Positions 25,622-34,992 of a DNA stretch of 64,000 nucleotides are shown here, piece by piece; positions within the stretch are counted from its first letter, which is position 1, and each line of letters starts with the position of its first letter. A model generated the notes under the pieces. The model did no database searches. It had not been told where the DNA came from and worked only from the letters and a program-made list of their open reading frames with translations. Origin of the DNA: Hyphomicrobium_B sp001006785. GTDB lineage: Bacteria > Pseudomonadota > Alphaproteobacteria > Rhizobiales > Hyphomicrobiaceae. The DNA lies in assembly GCF_001006785.1 (NCBI RefSeq), contig NZ_CDHO01000003.1, positions 620,001 to 684,000 of the forward strand. Direction: 5' to 3'. A program made the position numbers and the translations under genes.

Positions 25622-26908
25622 ATGAAGAAACTCGGTCTTGTCGTCGGCTGCCTGCTATTGGGCACGGTCGCAGGCGCATACTTTTATCATGCAGAGAGTT
25701 TTGCTCCAGCGGTCCAGCCGACCTTGGCGCCGAAACCTGATGCGCAGTCCTCTCCCGTGTCTGAACATTCGGAGCGCACCGGGCCGGACCATGAGCATAA
25801 GCCGTCAGAGACGTCTGCTTCTCACGAAGCCGAGCACGACCATGAGAAGGAAGCCGACAAGCTTGCGATGGCCACAGAGCAAATCGCCAAGTCGAATATC
25901 GCTGTGCAGCCCGTGGAACCGGGCGTCCTGCGCTCGCGGCTGAGTGTACCGGGGACCGTCATCCCAGACCGCAACCGCGTCGGCCGCGTGCCGTCCAAGG
26001 TCGTCGGAACCGTTGCCGAACTGAGAAAGCGACTTGGGGATCAGGTCCAGTCGGGTGAGGTCATAGCGATGCTCGACAGCCGCGAGGTCGCCGACGCCAA
26101 AAGCGAATACATCGCGGCCACCGTTAATCTCGGACTGCAGGAAACTCTTTTTCAACGCGAAAAAACGCTTTGGGACAAGCGCGTCTCGTCCGAACAGCGC
26201 TTACTCCGCGCCGAAGCGATATTTCGAGAGGCACAGGTCCGCAGAGACCTTGCGAAACAAAAACTTTCCGCTCTCGGCGTCAGCGACGAGTCCATTGCCA
26301 GTCTCAAAAGCGGCGCAGGAGAACTGAAGGGCCTCGAGCGCTACGAGATCAAAGCACCCATCAGCGGACGCATTGTCGAGCAGCTCGTGGACATCGGCAC
26401 GCCCATGGGCGGCGAAGGCCAAGCGCATGAGCTCTACGCGATCGCGGATCTTTCCAAGGTTTGGATTGAGCTGACCGTGTCGCCCCAGGATCTGCCTCTG
26501 ATCAAGGAAGGTCAGCATATCTCCCTTAACGGCACAGGGAACGGCACCATCATTTTTACTAGCCCAGTTCTGAACCAGGACACGCGTTCGGCGCGTGTCA
26601 TCGCGTCGGTGGACAATGAAGACGGTGCCTGGCGTCCCGGATCATTCGTCACGGCCGACATCGCTGTATCGGAGGAGAAAGCTAATCTCGTCATCCCGAA
26701 AACGGCGCTCCAGACGATCGAAGGGCAATCCCGCGTGTTTGTCCGTACCGCTGAAGGTTTTGAAACGCGGCAGGTCACTATCGGCAAAGACGATGGAAGC
26801 ACCGTCGAGGTGCTGTCGGGTCTTGAAGCCGGTGAGCCGATCGCTGTTGAGAACACCTTCCTGCTCAAAGCCGAGCTAGGCAAATCAGAAGCACAGCACG
26901 ACCATTGA
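25622..26908 (+). CDS. CzcB-type RND periplasmic adaptor
   Basis: This membrane-fusion subunit of a heavy-metal RND pump links the inner-membrane CzcA-like pump to an outer-membrane channel. ATG 25622 gives a basic N-terminus and a membrane anchor (LGLVVGCLLLGTVAGAYFY). A TTG at 25571 would add 17 residues. A His/Asp/Glu-rich segment follows (DHEHKPSETSASHEAEHDHE), typical of CzcB metal-binding tails. The barrel-sandwich motifs VPGTVIPDRNRVGRV, KRLGDQVQSGEVIAMLDS and IKAPISGRIVEQLVDIGTP are present. The helical hairpin lies near residues 150-210. It is followed after 10 bp by the pump gene. Confidence 0.88.
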   Translation: MKKLGLVVGCLLLGTVAGAYFYHAESFAPAVQPTLAPKPDAQSSPVSEHSERTGPDHEHKPSETSASHEAEHDHEKEADKLAMATEQIAKSNIAVQPVEPGVLRSRLSVPGTVIPDRNRVGRVPSKVVGTVAELRKRLGDQVQSGEVIAMLDSREVADAKSEYIAATVNLGLQETLFQREKTLWDKRVSSEQRLLRAEAIFREAQVRRDLAKQKLSALGVSDESIASLKSGAGELKGLERYEIKAPISGRIVEQLVDIGTPMGGEGQAHELYAIADLSKVWIELTVSPQDLPLIKEGQHISLNGTGNGTIIFTSPVLNQDTRSARVIASVDNEDGAWRPGSFVTADIAVSEEKANLVIPKTALQTIEGQSRVFVRTAEGFETRQVTIGKDDGSTVEVLSGLEAGEPIAVENTFLLKAELGKSEAQHDH

Positions 26909-26918
26909 GGGTGCCGAT

Positions 26919-29900
26919 ATGATCGCGCGATTGCTTTCCTTTTCCGTTCATCAGCGTTGGCTCGTGATATTGCTGACGCTCGCCGCAGCCTCGTACGGCA
27001 TTTATGCGCTCGATAGGCTGCCTATCGACGCCGTGCCCGACATCACGAACAACCAGGTGCAGATCAATACGGTCGCTCCGTCGCTTGCCCCTGTCGACAT
27101 CGAGAAACAGGTCACCTTTCCCATAGAAACCGCGCTCGCCGGCATCTCGGGTCTGGAATACACGAGATCGTTGTCGCGCAACGGCTTCTCGCAGGTGACG
27201 GCAGTCTTCTCCGAGACGACGGATGTTTATTTTGCCCGCCAGCAGGTCGGCGAACGTCTACGAGACGCCGAGAAAACCCTGCCCGATGGAATAACGCCGA
27301 AGCTCGGCCCGATCTCGACAGGCCTGGGCGAGATCTACATGTGGACGGTGCAGTTCGCGCCTGCCGGCACCGTTCAAATCGAAGACACGAAACCCGGACC
27401 TCAGAGCGACGGAAGTTACCTGACGCCTGAAGGCCAGCGCCTCACCACCGACGTCGAACGCGCGGCCTACCTCAGGACCGTCCAAGACTGGATTATCCGT
27501 CCGCAGATGATCACCGTTCGCGGTGTCGCTGGCATCGACGTCATCGGCGGCTATGAGAAACAGTATGTCGTTCAGCCCGACCCGATCCGTCTGGCGGCGC
27601 TTCGATTGTCTTTTTCGGACATCGCCCAGGCGCTCGAACAGAACAACGTCAATCGCGGCGCAGGCTACGTCGAAAAGAACGGCGAGAGCTTTGCTGTGCT
27701 CAGCACAGGCCGTCTTGCCAGTATAGAGCAGATCGCCAACGTCGTGATTGCCGCGCGCGACGGCCTGCCGATCCGCATCAAGGATGTCGCGACAGTTGAG
27801 ATCGGCCGCGAGATCAGATCGGGCAGCGCCAGCGAAAACGGTCAGGAAGTGGTCGTAGGAACGGCGCTCATGCTGATCGGCGGCAACAGCCGCACGGTGG
27901 CGGCTGCGGTCGATGCCAAGATGGCGGAAGTCCGTCGAAGCCTGCCGCCGGGCATCGAGGCTCAAACGGTTCTGAACCGCACGCTGCTGGTGGACGCGAC
28001 CGTAGCAACCGTCAGCAAGAACCTCGCCGAAGGCGCGTTGCTCGTCATCGTCGTTCTCTTTCTCATGCTCGGCAATTTCCGAGCGGCGTTGATCACCGCA
28101 ATGGTCATTCCGCTGGCGATGTTGCTGACGATGACGGGAATGGTGCAGTCGAAAATCAGCGCCAATCTGATGAGCCTTGGCGCGTTGGACTTCGGCCTAA
28201 TCGTCGACGGCGCCGTCATCATCGTCGAAAACACGCTTCGCCGGATCGCACAAAGTCAGCATGAACTAGGCCGAAAGCTGGCCCTCGAAGAGCGTCTCGC
28301 TACGGTCATCAGTTCCGCCGAGGAAATGATCAAACCATCGGTCTACGGACAGGCGATCATCATCCTCGTCTATGTTCCGTTGCTCACTTTCACGGGCGTC
28401 GAGGGTAAAATGTTTCTGCCGATGGCCGAAACGGTCATCATCGCACTGCTTGCCGCATTCGTGCTCTCGTTGACGTTCGTTCCGGCGGCAATCGCCATCG
28501 CATTGTCAAAGCCGGTTGAAGAGAAAGAAAACCTTCTCGTTCGCATCCTCCGAAGGTTTTACGAACCCTTGCTGCGCAAGGCGTTGGCAAGACCGTTGAT
28601 GTGTTTGCTCGGCGCCGCGGTTTTACTTGTGCTTGCAGGATCGCTGTTCTCGAAGCTCGGCCAGGAATTTATTCCGACGCTCGACGAGAAAAACCTCGCC
28701 ATGCAGGCGATCCGCATTCCGAGCACCTCGCTTTCGCAATCTCAAAGCATGCAAAGCGAACTCGAAAAAGTCATCAGCACATTCCCCGAGGTCGCATTCA
28801 TTTACTCGAAGACGGGTACGGCTGAAGTTGCATCGGATCCCATGCCGCCGAACGCGTCCGACACGTTCATCATGCTGAAACCGACACACGAGTGGCCCAA
28901 TCCGAAACTCGGAAAAGACGAGCTTGTCGCCAAATTTCAAGCTGCGATCGAAAAACAGCCGGGCAACAATCTCGTTTTCTCGCAACCGATCCAGATGCGC
29001 TTCAACGAGCTTCTGGCAGGCGTGCGCGGCGATCTCGCAGTCAAGGTCTTCGGCGAACAGTTCGAGCCGATGCTGCAAACCGCCAACCAGATTGCATCCA
29101 TTCTACGTGCCACGGAAGGCGCCACTGACATCAGCGTCGAACAGGCGTCCGGCCTTCCATTTCTCGCAATCACCATCAATCAGGATGAGATTGCACGCCT
29201 TGGGCTGAGCGTGATGGCCGTCCAGGACGTCATTGGAAGCGCCATAGGAGGCCGCGATGCGGGCGTCATTTTCGAGGGCGACCGCCGCTATCCGGTCATC
29301 GTCCGATTGTCGGACGCCGTGCGCGATGACTTGGAAAAACTCAAGCACCTCCCGGTTCCCTTGCCTCCGGCCGCCAACGGCAAAGCCGCTTCTGTCCTCC
29401 TCGAGCAGGTCGCCAGTTTCGCCTTCACCGAAGGTCCAAATCAGATCAGCCGTGAGAATGGAAAGCGGCGCGTCGTCGTCACAGCCAACGTGCGAGGCCG
29501 CGACATCGCCTCTGTGGTGAGCGAGGCACAAGCAAAGGTCGCGAGCCAAGTCCAGCTGCCCGCCGGCTATTACGTCGCTTGGGGCGGCCAATTCGAAAAC
29601 CTGGCCGCTGCGCAGAGCCGAATGATGCTCGTCGTACCGGCGTGCTTCTTCTTGATCTTCCTGCTTCTGTACTCGGCGCTCGGATCGCCGCGTGACGCGC
29701 TGTTGGTGTTCTCCGCCGTTCCATTGGCGCTCACAGGCGGAATTGTCGCTCTATGGCTGAGAGACATGCCTTTTTCCGTATCGGCGGCTGTCGGCTTTAT
29801 CGCCCTCTCCGGCGTTGCCGTCTTGAACGGCCTCGTGATGATGACGAGCATCAATCAATTGATCGAGCAAGGCGTCGAACGCCGCGCGGCTGTGTTCGCG

Positions 29901-30167
29901 GGCGCCGTAACTCGGCTGCGTCCGGTCGTGATGACCGCATTGGTCGCGTCGCTCGGATTCGTGCCCATGGCTCTGTCGACCGGCACGGGCGCCGAAGTGC
30001 AAAAGCCGCTCGCTACCGTCGTCATCGGCGGCCTGATCAGTGCGACGATACTCACGCTTCTGGTTCTCCCGGCGCTTTGCGCCAGGTTCGGTAGCAAGTC
30101 GCCGTCAAACGTGAAACCAGAGCCAAAAGTGCCCGCGTTCGCGACATCGGCGGAGGCGCCACAATGA
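26919..30167 (+). CDS. CzcA/CusA-family heavy-metal efflux RND transporter
   Basis: The 1082-residue protein has the RND layout: TM1, a large periplasmic domain, TM2-6, a second periplasmic domain and TM8-12. The start of TM1 is followed by LPIDAVPDITNNQVQINT, a heavy-metal-RND signature. TM4 carries the HME-type motif LGALDFGLIVDGAVIIVEN, whose Asp residues relay protons. The periplasmic part and ending (RLRPVVMTALVASLGFVPMALSTGTGAEVQ) also match CzcA/CusA. Substrate (Zn/Co/Cd or Cu/Ag) is not decided from sequence, but the His-rich adaptor points to divalent ions. No outer-membrane factor gene (czcC) lies in the operon. The next small gene overlaps by 4 bp. Confidence 0.93.
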   Translation: MIARLLSFSVHQRWLVILLTLAAASYGIYALDRLPIDAVPDITNNQVQINTVAPSLAPVDIEKQVTFPIETALAGISGLEYTRSLSRNGFSQVTAVFSETTDVYFARQQVGERLRDAEKTLPDGITPKLGPISTGLGEIYMWTVQFAPAGTVQIEDTKPGPQSDGSYLTPEGQRLTTDVERAAYLRTVQDWIIRPQMITVRGVAGIDVIGGYEKQYVVQPDPIRLAALRLSFSDIAQALEQNNVNRGAGYVEKNGESFAVLSTGRLASIEQIANVVIAARDGLPIRIKDVATVEIGREIRSGSASENGQEVVVGTALMLIGGNSRTVAAAVDAKMAEVRRSLPPGIEAQTVLNRTLLVDATVATVSKNLAEGALLVIVVLFLMLGNFRAALITAMVIPLAMLLTMTGMVQSKISANLMSLGALDFGLIVDGAVIIVENTLRRIAQSQHELGRKLALEERLATVISSAEEMIKPSVYGQAIIILVYVPLLTFTGVEGKMFLPMAETVIIALLAAFVLSLTFVPAAIAIALSKPVEEKENLLVRILRRFYEPLLRKALARPLMCLLGAAVLLVLAGSLFSKLGQEFIPTLDEKNLAMQAIRIPSTSLSQSQSMQSELEKVISTFPEVAFIYSKTGTAEVASDPMPPNASDTFIMLKPTHEWPNPKLGKDELVAKFQAAIEKQPGNNLVFSQPIQMRFNELLAGVRGDLAVKVFGEQFEPMLQTANQIASILRATEGATDISVEQASGLPFLAITINQDEIARLGLSVMAVQDVIGSAIGGRDAGVIFEGDRRYPVIVRLSDAVRDDLEKLKHLPVPLPPAANGKAASVLLEQVASFAFTEGPNQISRENGKRRVVVTANVRGRDIASVVSEAQAKVASQVQLPAGYYVAWGGQFENLAAAQSRMMLVVPACFFLIFLLLYSALGSPRDALLVFSAVPLALTGGIVALWLRDMPFSVSAAVGFIALSGVAVLNGLVMMTSINQLIEQGVERRAAVFAGAVTRLRPVVMTALVASLGFVPMALSTGTGAEVQKPLATVVIGGLISATILTLLVLPALCARFGSKSPSNVKPEPKVPAFATSAEAPQ

Positions 30168-30634
30168 TGCTCGAACGCCGTCAGGAATTTTCGCAGAGAA
30201 AGGCACGGTTGGCCCGCTTCATCGCCGCCTTGATGCTCATACTGTTCCTGCCTGCCGGAGTCTTCGCGGGGCCGCTTCGCTATTGTTTGGGAGATAACGG
30301 GCACCAAGGGATCGAACTCGCGCACTCCGGGAATTCACGCCACGGCGCTTTCTCCGAAAAGCACCATCTGGCGGATGCTGGTCCCTCGCTTCCCGACGTC
30401 CAAATCCAGCATTCGCGCTGTCGTGACACGCTTCTCATTCCGGTTGTCGCGAAGTCCGAAAAACGACTTGCAAAAACGCTCAGCCGAAATCCCGCTTCTG
30501 CAACGCACCCGAGATTGTCTCTCGCGACACGCGCAAACACGCAGGAGCTCGCGAGTGCCCGCCTCCCGGTAGCGCCGCTCCGCGCCGTCGATCCTCGGCT
30601 GGTGACGCTCCGAACGATAGTGCTGCGGAACTAG
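30164..30634 (+). CDS. Small secreted His-containing protein coupled to the CzcA gene
   Basis: The ATGATG start at 30164 overlaps the CzcA stop by 4 bp. The 156-residue product has a signal peptide (LARFIAALMLILFLPAGVFA), then a mature region with several His (HQGIELAHSGNSRHGAFSEK and the following HHL) and Cys (YCLG, HSRCRD). Its general design matches the small secreted protein at 25079, so the two bracket the pump genes. No known family is recognised. A periplasmic metal-binding or sensing role fits the location but is inference. Confidence 0.6.
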   Translation: MMLERRQEFSQRKARLARFIAALMLILFLPAGVFAGPLRYCLGDNGHQGIELAHSGNSRHGAFSEKHHLADAGPSLPDVQIQHSRCRDTLLIPVVAKSEKRLAKTLSRNPASATHPRLSLATRANTQELASARLPVAPLRAVDPRLVTLRTIVLRN

Positions 30635-30769
30635 GGTTCGAAACGCGGCTTCAAGCACTCACTGCGTCAGCCGCTTGCTGTTTTCCAAATTTCGCGAGGC
30701 TACCGGAACGAGCGCACACAATGCACCCGGTGCCCAGATTCTATCCATTTTCTCACGAGGACATCATCA

Positions 30770-31114
30770 ATGGCACCTTCAAAAACCCGCCGGATATCAA
30801 GACTTGGCGTCGGCATGATCGCGTCAATATTGAGCTTGAACTTTAGCATTCCCGCCGTTGCAGCCGATGACGCAACATCTGCCATCGGCAACGCGCCGAC
30901 ATACGGTCCGTTGGTTGTCGCCGACGCGCATTCCTATCGACACTGCCACAACCAGCTCAAGCGGACCTACTGCCACAAAGCGGATCGCTTGCCGCATAAC
31001 TCGCCGCCGAACACCGACACGCCTCACCGGACAGCATCTGAAACTGGCGCGCAGAGAGATTGCCAGCTCGATCCAGAGCGCTGCGCCAACAATCTCCTCG
31101 CTAGGAAACGATGA
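30770..31114 (+). CDS. Small secreted protein of unknown function
   Basis: The 114-residue product has a signal peptide (LGVGMIASILSLNFSIPAVAAD) and a mature part rich in His, Cys, Arg and Asn (HSYRHCHNQLKRTYCHKADR). This end, with four His and two Cys in 20 residues, could bind metal or form disulfides. ACGAGGAC lies before ATG 30770. It lies 135 bp after the CzcBA operon, same strand, and 69 bp before the small HTH regulator. No family is recognised. Confidence 0.55.
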   Translation: MAPSKTRRISRLGVGMIASILSLNFSIPAVAADDATSAIGNAPTYGPLVVADAHSYRHCHNQLKRTYCHKADRLPHNSPPNTDTPHRTASETGAQRDCQLDPERCANNLLARKR

Positions 31115-31183
31115 GCAGGCGATGCCGTTGAGGAGTTTTGTGCCCCTCAACGGCAATACGCCAAAGTCACAGGGGTGACTTGA

Positions 31184-31531
31184 ATGAGCAAAGCGCAATT
31201 CAGTTCAAACAGGCTTCGGGGCCATGCGCGCCGCGCTGCGCCCAACAAGGCGTCCGCCGATGAGGTCGAAATCTTCGAGCAGTGGGCTTCTCGCGTCGAT
31301 GACGCGAGAAGCACCGTCGCCGAGCAGATCGTTACGTCTGTCAAAGAAAAATGGGGTACGGCTGTTGCCCTCGAGGCTGCGACCGGAATCTGCCGGACGG
31401 AGATATCGCGTATTCGTCGCGGAAAATTCGACAGGTTTTCCCTCGACCGACTCGTCTGGCTGCTGGGAGTTGTCGATCCGGACGCCGAAGTTCAGCTCAA
31501 GGTGGAGGTCGTCACGAAAAACGAGAAATAA
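31184..31531 (+). CDS. Small XRE-like helix-turn-helix protein
   Basis: The 115-residue protein has a helix-turn-helix in its second half: WGTAVALEAATGICRTEISR, then IRRGKFDRFSLDRLVWLLGVVD, the usual end of XRE/HigA-like DNA-binding domains. The N-terminal 50 residues are polar. It follows a secreted small protein in the metal block and could regulate it, possibly through the palindrome at 24909. No evidence links them beyond distance, and XRE/HigA-type antitoxins look similar. No toxin gene is adjacent. Confidence 0.7.
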   Translation: MSKAQFSSNRLRGHARRAAPNKASADEVEIFEQWASRVDDARSTVAEQIVTSVKEKWGTAVALEAATGICRTEISRIRRGKFDRFSLDRLVWLLGVVDPDAEVQLKVEVVTKNEK

Positions 31532-31548
31532 GCAGCGATGGCGAAGCT

Positions 31549-31588
31549 TGAACATCGCTGGCGCTAACACCCGCGCCAGCAATGTTCA
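31549..31588. terminator. Long hairpin after the HTH gene
   Basis: TGAACAT, one mismatch, GCTGGCGC (31549-31564) pairs with GCGCCAGC, mismatch, ATGTTCA (31573-31588) across an 8-nt loop, giving a 15-bp stem with one mismatch. It starts 18 bp after the HTH stop and lies between convergent genes, as a terminator would, but lacks a T-run. Confidence 0.55.
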
Positions 31589-31653
31589 TAGCGACGCCAA
31601 TCGCCGAGCATTCGTAGCACAGCTCGCAATTAAAACACCCGAAGTCTCGGCGT

Positions 31654-32001
31654 TCACGCGGCGGTCTGTACGCTGAGGCTCATCTCTTCGCAGCTTCGAG
31701 CGCACGTTCTGCAAATCTTGGCGCACTCCGTCATATCGCCGATTTTCTCGCAGCTGTCGGCGCACGCCCGGCAGATTTCAGCGCACGCATTACAAACGAA
31801 CACATGCTGCGGAACACCAATCAGCATCACCGCCGCGGCCGACCTGCAAATCTCGGCGCAAGCCATCATCAAGCGGAAATGCTTCGGCTCCAAATGCTCA
31901 CCACCGGCCTCCAGGCAGTGGTTCATCGCTTCGCTCAAACACGTCGTGGAACAGGCCGTGCAGAGATCCGCACAAGCCTGCATGTCGTCTGTTAGTCTCA
32001 T
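31654..32001 (-). CDS. Four-helix-bundle copper-binding/storage protein (Csp-like, DUF326)
   Basis: The 115-residue product carries 16 Cys in helical CxxxC and CxxCxxxC patterns (CADLCTACSTTC, CNACAEICRACADSC, CAKICRTCARSC). This is the arrangement that lines the core of Csp copper-storage proteins, each able to hold many Cu(I) ions. No signal peptide is visible, so it is of the cytosolic Csp3 kind. Methylotrophs use these to store copper or buffer it. It stands at the edge of the metal-efflux block, facing the small HTH gene. Confidence 0.85.
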   Translation of the reverse strand: MRLTDDMQACADLCTACSTTCLSEAMNHCLEAGGEHLEPKHFRLMMACAEICRSAAAVMLIGVPQHVFVCNACAEICRACADSCEKIGDMTECAKICRTCARSCEEMSLSVQTAA

Positions 32002-32192
32002 GGCATCCTCCGCAAATATCTCCGGCCAACGACGACAAATTCCATTGGTTCCGCCGGAGGTCGCTCGTGCCGCGCTAAATCGTTTGCAAACGCGGCAATG
32101 TCCTCCGCCCGAGTGAGATCAATCGCGTTCGAGCACGGAACCTTCGGCAGAGCGGGACGTAAGATCGTCATCCGGTACGCAGGATTCCGCCC

Positions 32193-33533
32193 ATGCTCTT
32201 ACGCTCGATCTACCTGATCGCAGGCCTCATGGCCGGATTTGCAGTCTGGACCGCCGCCGTAACCGCTAAAGACGCGAAACAACCTGGATACGGTCCAAAC
32301 CCCAATCTCCCTGCGCCGCAATCCGGGTTAATCCCAACCGTCAATATCGCGTCGGCCGTCGGCTGGGCCGAGGACGCGAAGCCGACAACGCCGCCCGATC
32401 TCGCCGTGACGGCGTACGCGACAGGCCTCGATCATCCGCGCTGGCTTTACGTCTTGCCGAACGGCGACGTTTTGGTTGCCGAAACGAACGCACCCCAGCG
32501 GCCGGACGATGCCAAAGGACTGAGAGCCTGGGTGCAAGGGCTCTTTCAGAAATTTGCCGGCGCTAAGACCCTGAGTGCCGATCGCATTACGCTGCTCCGC
32601 GGCCTGAAGGCTGACGGGACCGCCGAGATGCGCACGGTTTTTGTCGAACGCTTACACTCGCCATTCGGAATGGCGCTCGTCGGCAATACGTTCTACGTGG
32701 CCAATACCGATTCACTTGTAAAATTCGACTATCATGCGGGCGATACCAAAATTACGTCGCCTGCCGTGAAAGTCGCCGACCTTCCCGGAGGCCCACTCAA
32801 TCACCACTGGACCAAAAACGTCATCGCCAGTGCCGATGGTTCGAAGCTCTACGTTACGGTCGGATCAAACAGCAATGTCGCTGAAAACGGCCTCGACAAG
32901 GAATCCGATCGCGCGCGCATCCTCGAAATCAATGCGCAGACGGGCGCGGCGCGCGCCTTCGCGACTGGTCTGCGCAATCCCAACGGCATGGCTTGGGAGC
33001 CAACGAGCCAGACCTTATGGACAGTTGTCAACGAACGTGACGATCTCGGCGACGACCTCGTGCCCGATTATCTCACATCCGTGCGCGACGGCGCATTCTT
33101 CGGTTGGCCGTTCAGCTATTTCGGTCAACACCTCGACCCGCGCATGAAGACCGAGCGGCCGGATCTCGTCAAAAATGCCATCGCACCCGACTATGCAGTC
33201 GGCGCCCATACCGCTTCGCTTGGGCTTGCATTTTCTACCGGAAAATCGTTGCCTTCGCGCTTCTCATCCGGCGCGTTTATCGGGCAGCACGGCTCATGGA
33301 ACCGCAGCACGCCGAGCGGCTACAAAGTCATCTTCGTCCCATTCGCGAATGGCAAGCCGTCAGGCGCCGCAGAAGACGTTCTGACCGGTTTTCTCAATGC
33401 CAATGGCAAGGCGCAAGGCCGCCCGGTGGGGGTTGCGATTGCAGGAGACGGTGCCTTGCTCGTCGCCGATGACGTCGGGAACACGATCTGGCGCGTCACG
33501 CCTTCCGGGCAAACGGTTCAAGGCGCACCATAA
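32193..33533 (+). CDS. PQQ-type sugar dehydrogenase-like (sorbosone dehydrogenase family) protein
   Basis: The 446-residue product has an N-terminal signal peptide (LIAGLMAGFAVWTAAVTAKD) and a six-bladed beta-propeller of the L-sorbosone/soluble glucose dehydrogenase family. Typical segments are DHPRWLYVLPNGDVLVAETN, LRNPNGMAWEP, GQHGSWNRSTPSGYKVIFV, and the ending PVGVAIAGDGALLVADDVGNTIWRV. It probably acts in the periplasm and may use PQQ, but many members have no proven substrate. It has no operon partner: the next gene begins 277 bp on. Confidence 0.82.
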   Translation: MLLRSIYLIAGLMAGFAVWTAAVTAKDAKQPGYGPNPNLPAPQSGLIPTVNIASAVGWAEDAKPTTPPDLAVTAYATGLDHPRWLYVLPNGDVLVAETNAPQRPDDAKGLRAWVQGLFQKFAGAKTLSADRITLLRGLKADGTAEMRTVFVERLHSPFGMALVGNTFYVANTDSLVKFDYHAGDTKITSPAVKVADLPGGPLNHHWTKNVIASADGSKLYVTVGSNSNVAENGLDKESDRARILEINAQTGAARAFATGLRNPNGMAWEPTSQTLWTVVNERDDLGDDLVPDYLTSVRDGAFFGWPFSYFGQHLDPRMKTERPDLVKNAIAPDYAVGAHTASLGLAFSTGKSLPSRFSSGAFIGQHGSWNRSTPSGYKVIFVPFANGKPSGAAEDVLTGFLNANGKAQGRPVGVAIAGDGALLVADDVGNTIWRVTPSGQTVQGAP

Positions 33534-33810
33534 GCTTTCGGCCGAGCCGCAACGGCGCCGCCACATTAGCTTGCTGCAAAAGCTCAGGCTTCTCTTTGAG
33601 CATCGTGCAACACCGATAACCAGCGCGAAGGACAAGATCGACGAGATCTCCAAATTGCGCGCCCCCGTTTTGATACCCGAGTTGTCGCTTTGTGAACCGT
33701 CACTCGGATAACAAGCCATGATCTCGCTTGCATCCTTGCTGCATGCGGACTTCTATGTGCCAGACCATATCGTCGTGAGAACGTTGCCGCTGACCGCGGA
33801 AGGACCCGCC

Positions 33811-34992
33811 ATGTGGAACAAAACCAAAAAAGACGTCGATCGCCGCGACTTCATGATCGCATCCGCTGCTGTCGGTGCGTTCACGATGCTGGCCGACGCG
33901 CGCGCCGAAGGAGTGGAAAATAGCTCCGCCGCCAGGGCAACCGATAAGCCGACCGTTTTCACCGGCGACGTCATTCAAGGAAAGAAAGTCGTCAGCGCAC
34001 TCGACGTCAACGATCTGGAACCCGGAAAAAAGCACTTTCTATACTTTCAGGGCGTGCAGTTACCGACCGGCCAACATTGCTATGTGTCGGTGACGGTCGC
34101 CAAAGGCGCAAAGGCTGGCAAACGCGCTGTCCTTGTCAGTGGCGTCCATGGCGACGAGATGAGTTCGGTGCACACGATCCATGCGATCATGGACAAGCTT
34201 GATCCTGCCGAGATGTCGGGAACGGTGACGGCGGTGACCGACATATCCGGGCCCGCGTTAAACAGCATGCAGCGCCGATGGCCGGACTACGGAAGAGGCT
34301 CCGGTCTCATCGATATGAATCGGGAATGGCCGGGCAACGAGAATGGCGCCACCGCAGCCAGCCGGCACGCAGCGCAAGTGTTCAACCGGCTGCTACGGCC
34401 CAATGCCGATTTCGCGATCGACTTCCATACGGGAACGACCGGGTTTGAAGTCACCGCTTTCAACATCGCCGGCATGGACGTGCCGGAAATCAAGGCGATG
34501 GTTGATCTGTACCCGGTTGGTCAAGTGTTCGACAATCATGTCTATCCCGGCGTCCTGCATAACGCGTTTATCGACGCCGGCATTCCGTCCTTTACGCCGG
34601 AGATCGGCGCCGCACGCGTCCTCGATCTCGAAATGATCGCGCTGTTCGTGGAAGGCACGATCAACGTGCTGAAGCATCACGGCATCGTTGCAGGAGCCAT
34701 GGGGCGGACGGCGAAGGATGTGACGGTTTTTACGGGAAACAGTGCGTTTCCGATCCTCGCCACCCAAAGCGGGCTCGTTGAGCATCTGGTCAAGCTCAAC
34801 GACAAGGTGACGCCCGGACAGAAGGTTGCCATTCAGCGCAACAGCTTCGGCGAGGTCGTTGCCGAATACGCAAGCGCCGTCGAGGGTGAGATCACGGGCC
34901 AGCGCAGCGATGCCATGGCGGAGCCCGGCAATCCTTTGACGTTCATCCTTTTCAACAAGTCAACCGCCGGAAATGAAGTCTATCCGGAATAG
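33811..34992 (+). CDS. Aspartoacylase/succinylglutamate desuccinylase-like zinc hydrolase, Tat-exported
   Basis: ATG 33811 has GGAAGG upstream and yields a twin-arginine-like signal (DRRDFMIASAAVGAF); an in-frame ATG at 33718 would put 31 residues before it. The M14-type zinc site is visible as the VHGDEMSSVH motif (His and Glu ligands) and the DFHTG motif (third His), with NREWPG between them. The 393-residue protein belongs to the AstE/AspA family, which cleaves N-acyl amino acids or related amides. A Tat signal suggests periplasmic action, unusual for AstE itself. Substrate is unknown. Confidence 0.78.
   Translation: MWNKTKKDVDRRDFMIASAAVGAFTMLADARAEGVENSSAARATDKPTVFTGDVIQGKKVVSALDVNDLEPGKKHFLYFQGVQLPTGQHCYVSVTVAKGAKAGKRAVLVSGVHGDEMSSVHTIHAIMDKLDPAEMSGTVTAVTDISGPALNSMQRRWPDYGRGSGLIDMNREWPGNENGATAASRHAAQVFNRLLRPNADFAIDFHTGTTGFEVTAFNIAGMDVPEIKAMVDLYPVGQVFDNHVYPGVLHNAFIDAGIPSFTPEIGAARVLDLEMIALFVEGTINVLKHHGIVAGAMGRTAKDVTVFTGNSAFPILATQSGLVEHLVKLNDKVTPGQKVAIQRNSFGEVVAEYASAVEGEITGQRSDAMAEPGNPLTFILFNKSTAGNEVYPE

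Noticed and set aside
27258..27965. 235-codon open frame antisense within the CzcA-like gene
   Set aside because: The sense frame is a certain RND pump; the antisense translation is low-complexity and featureless.
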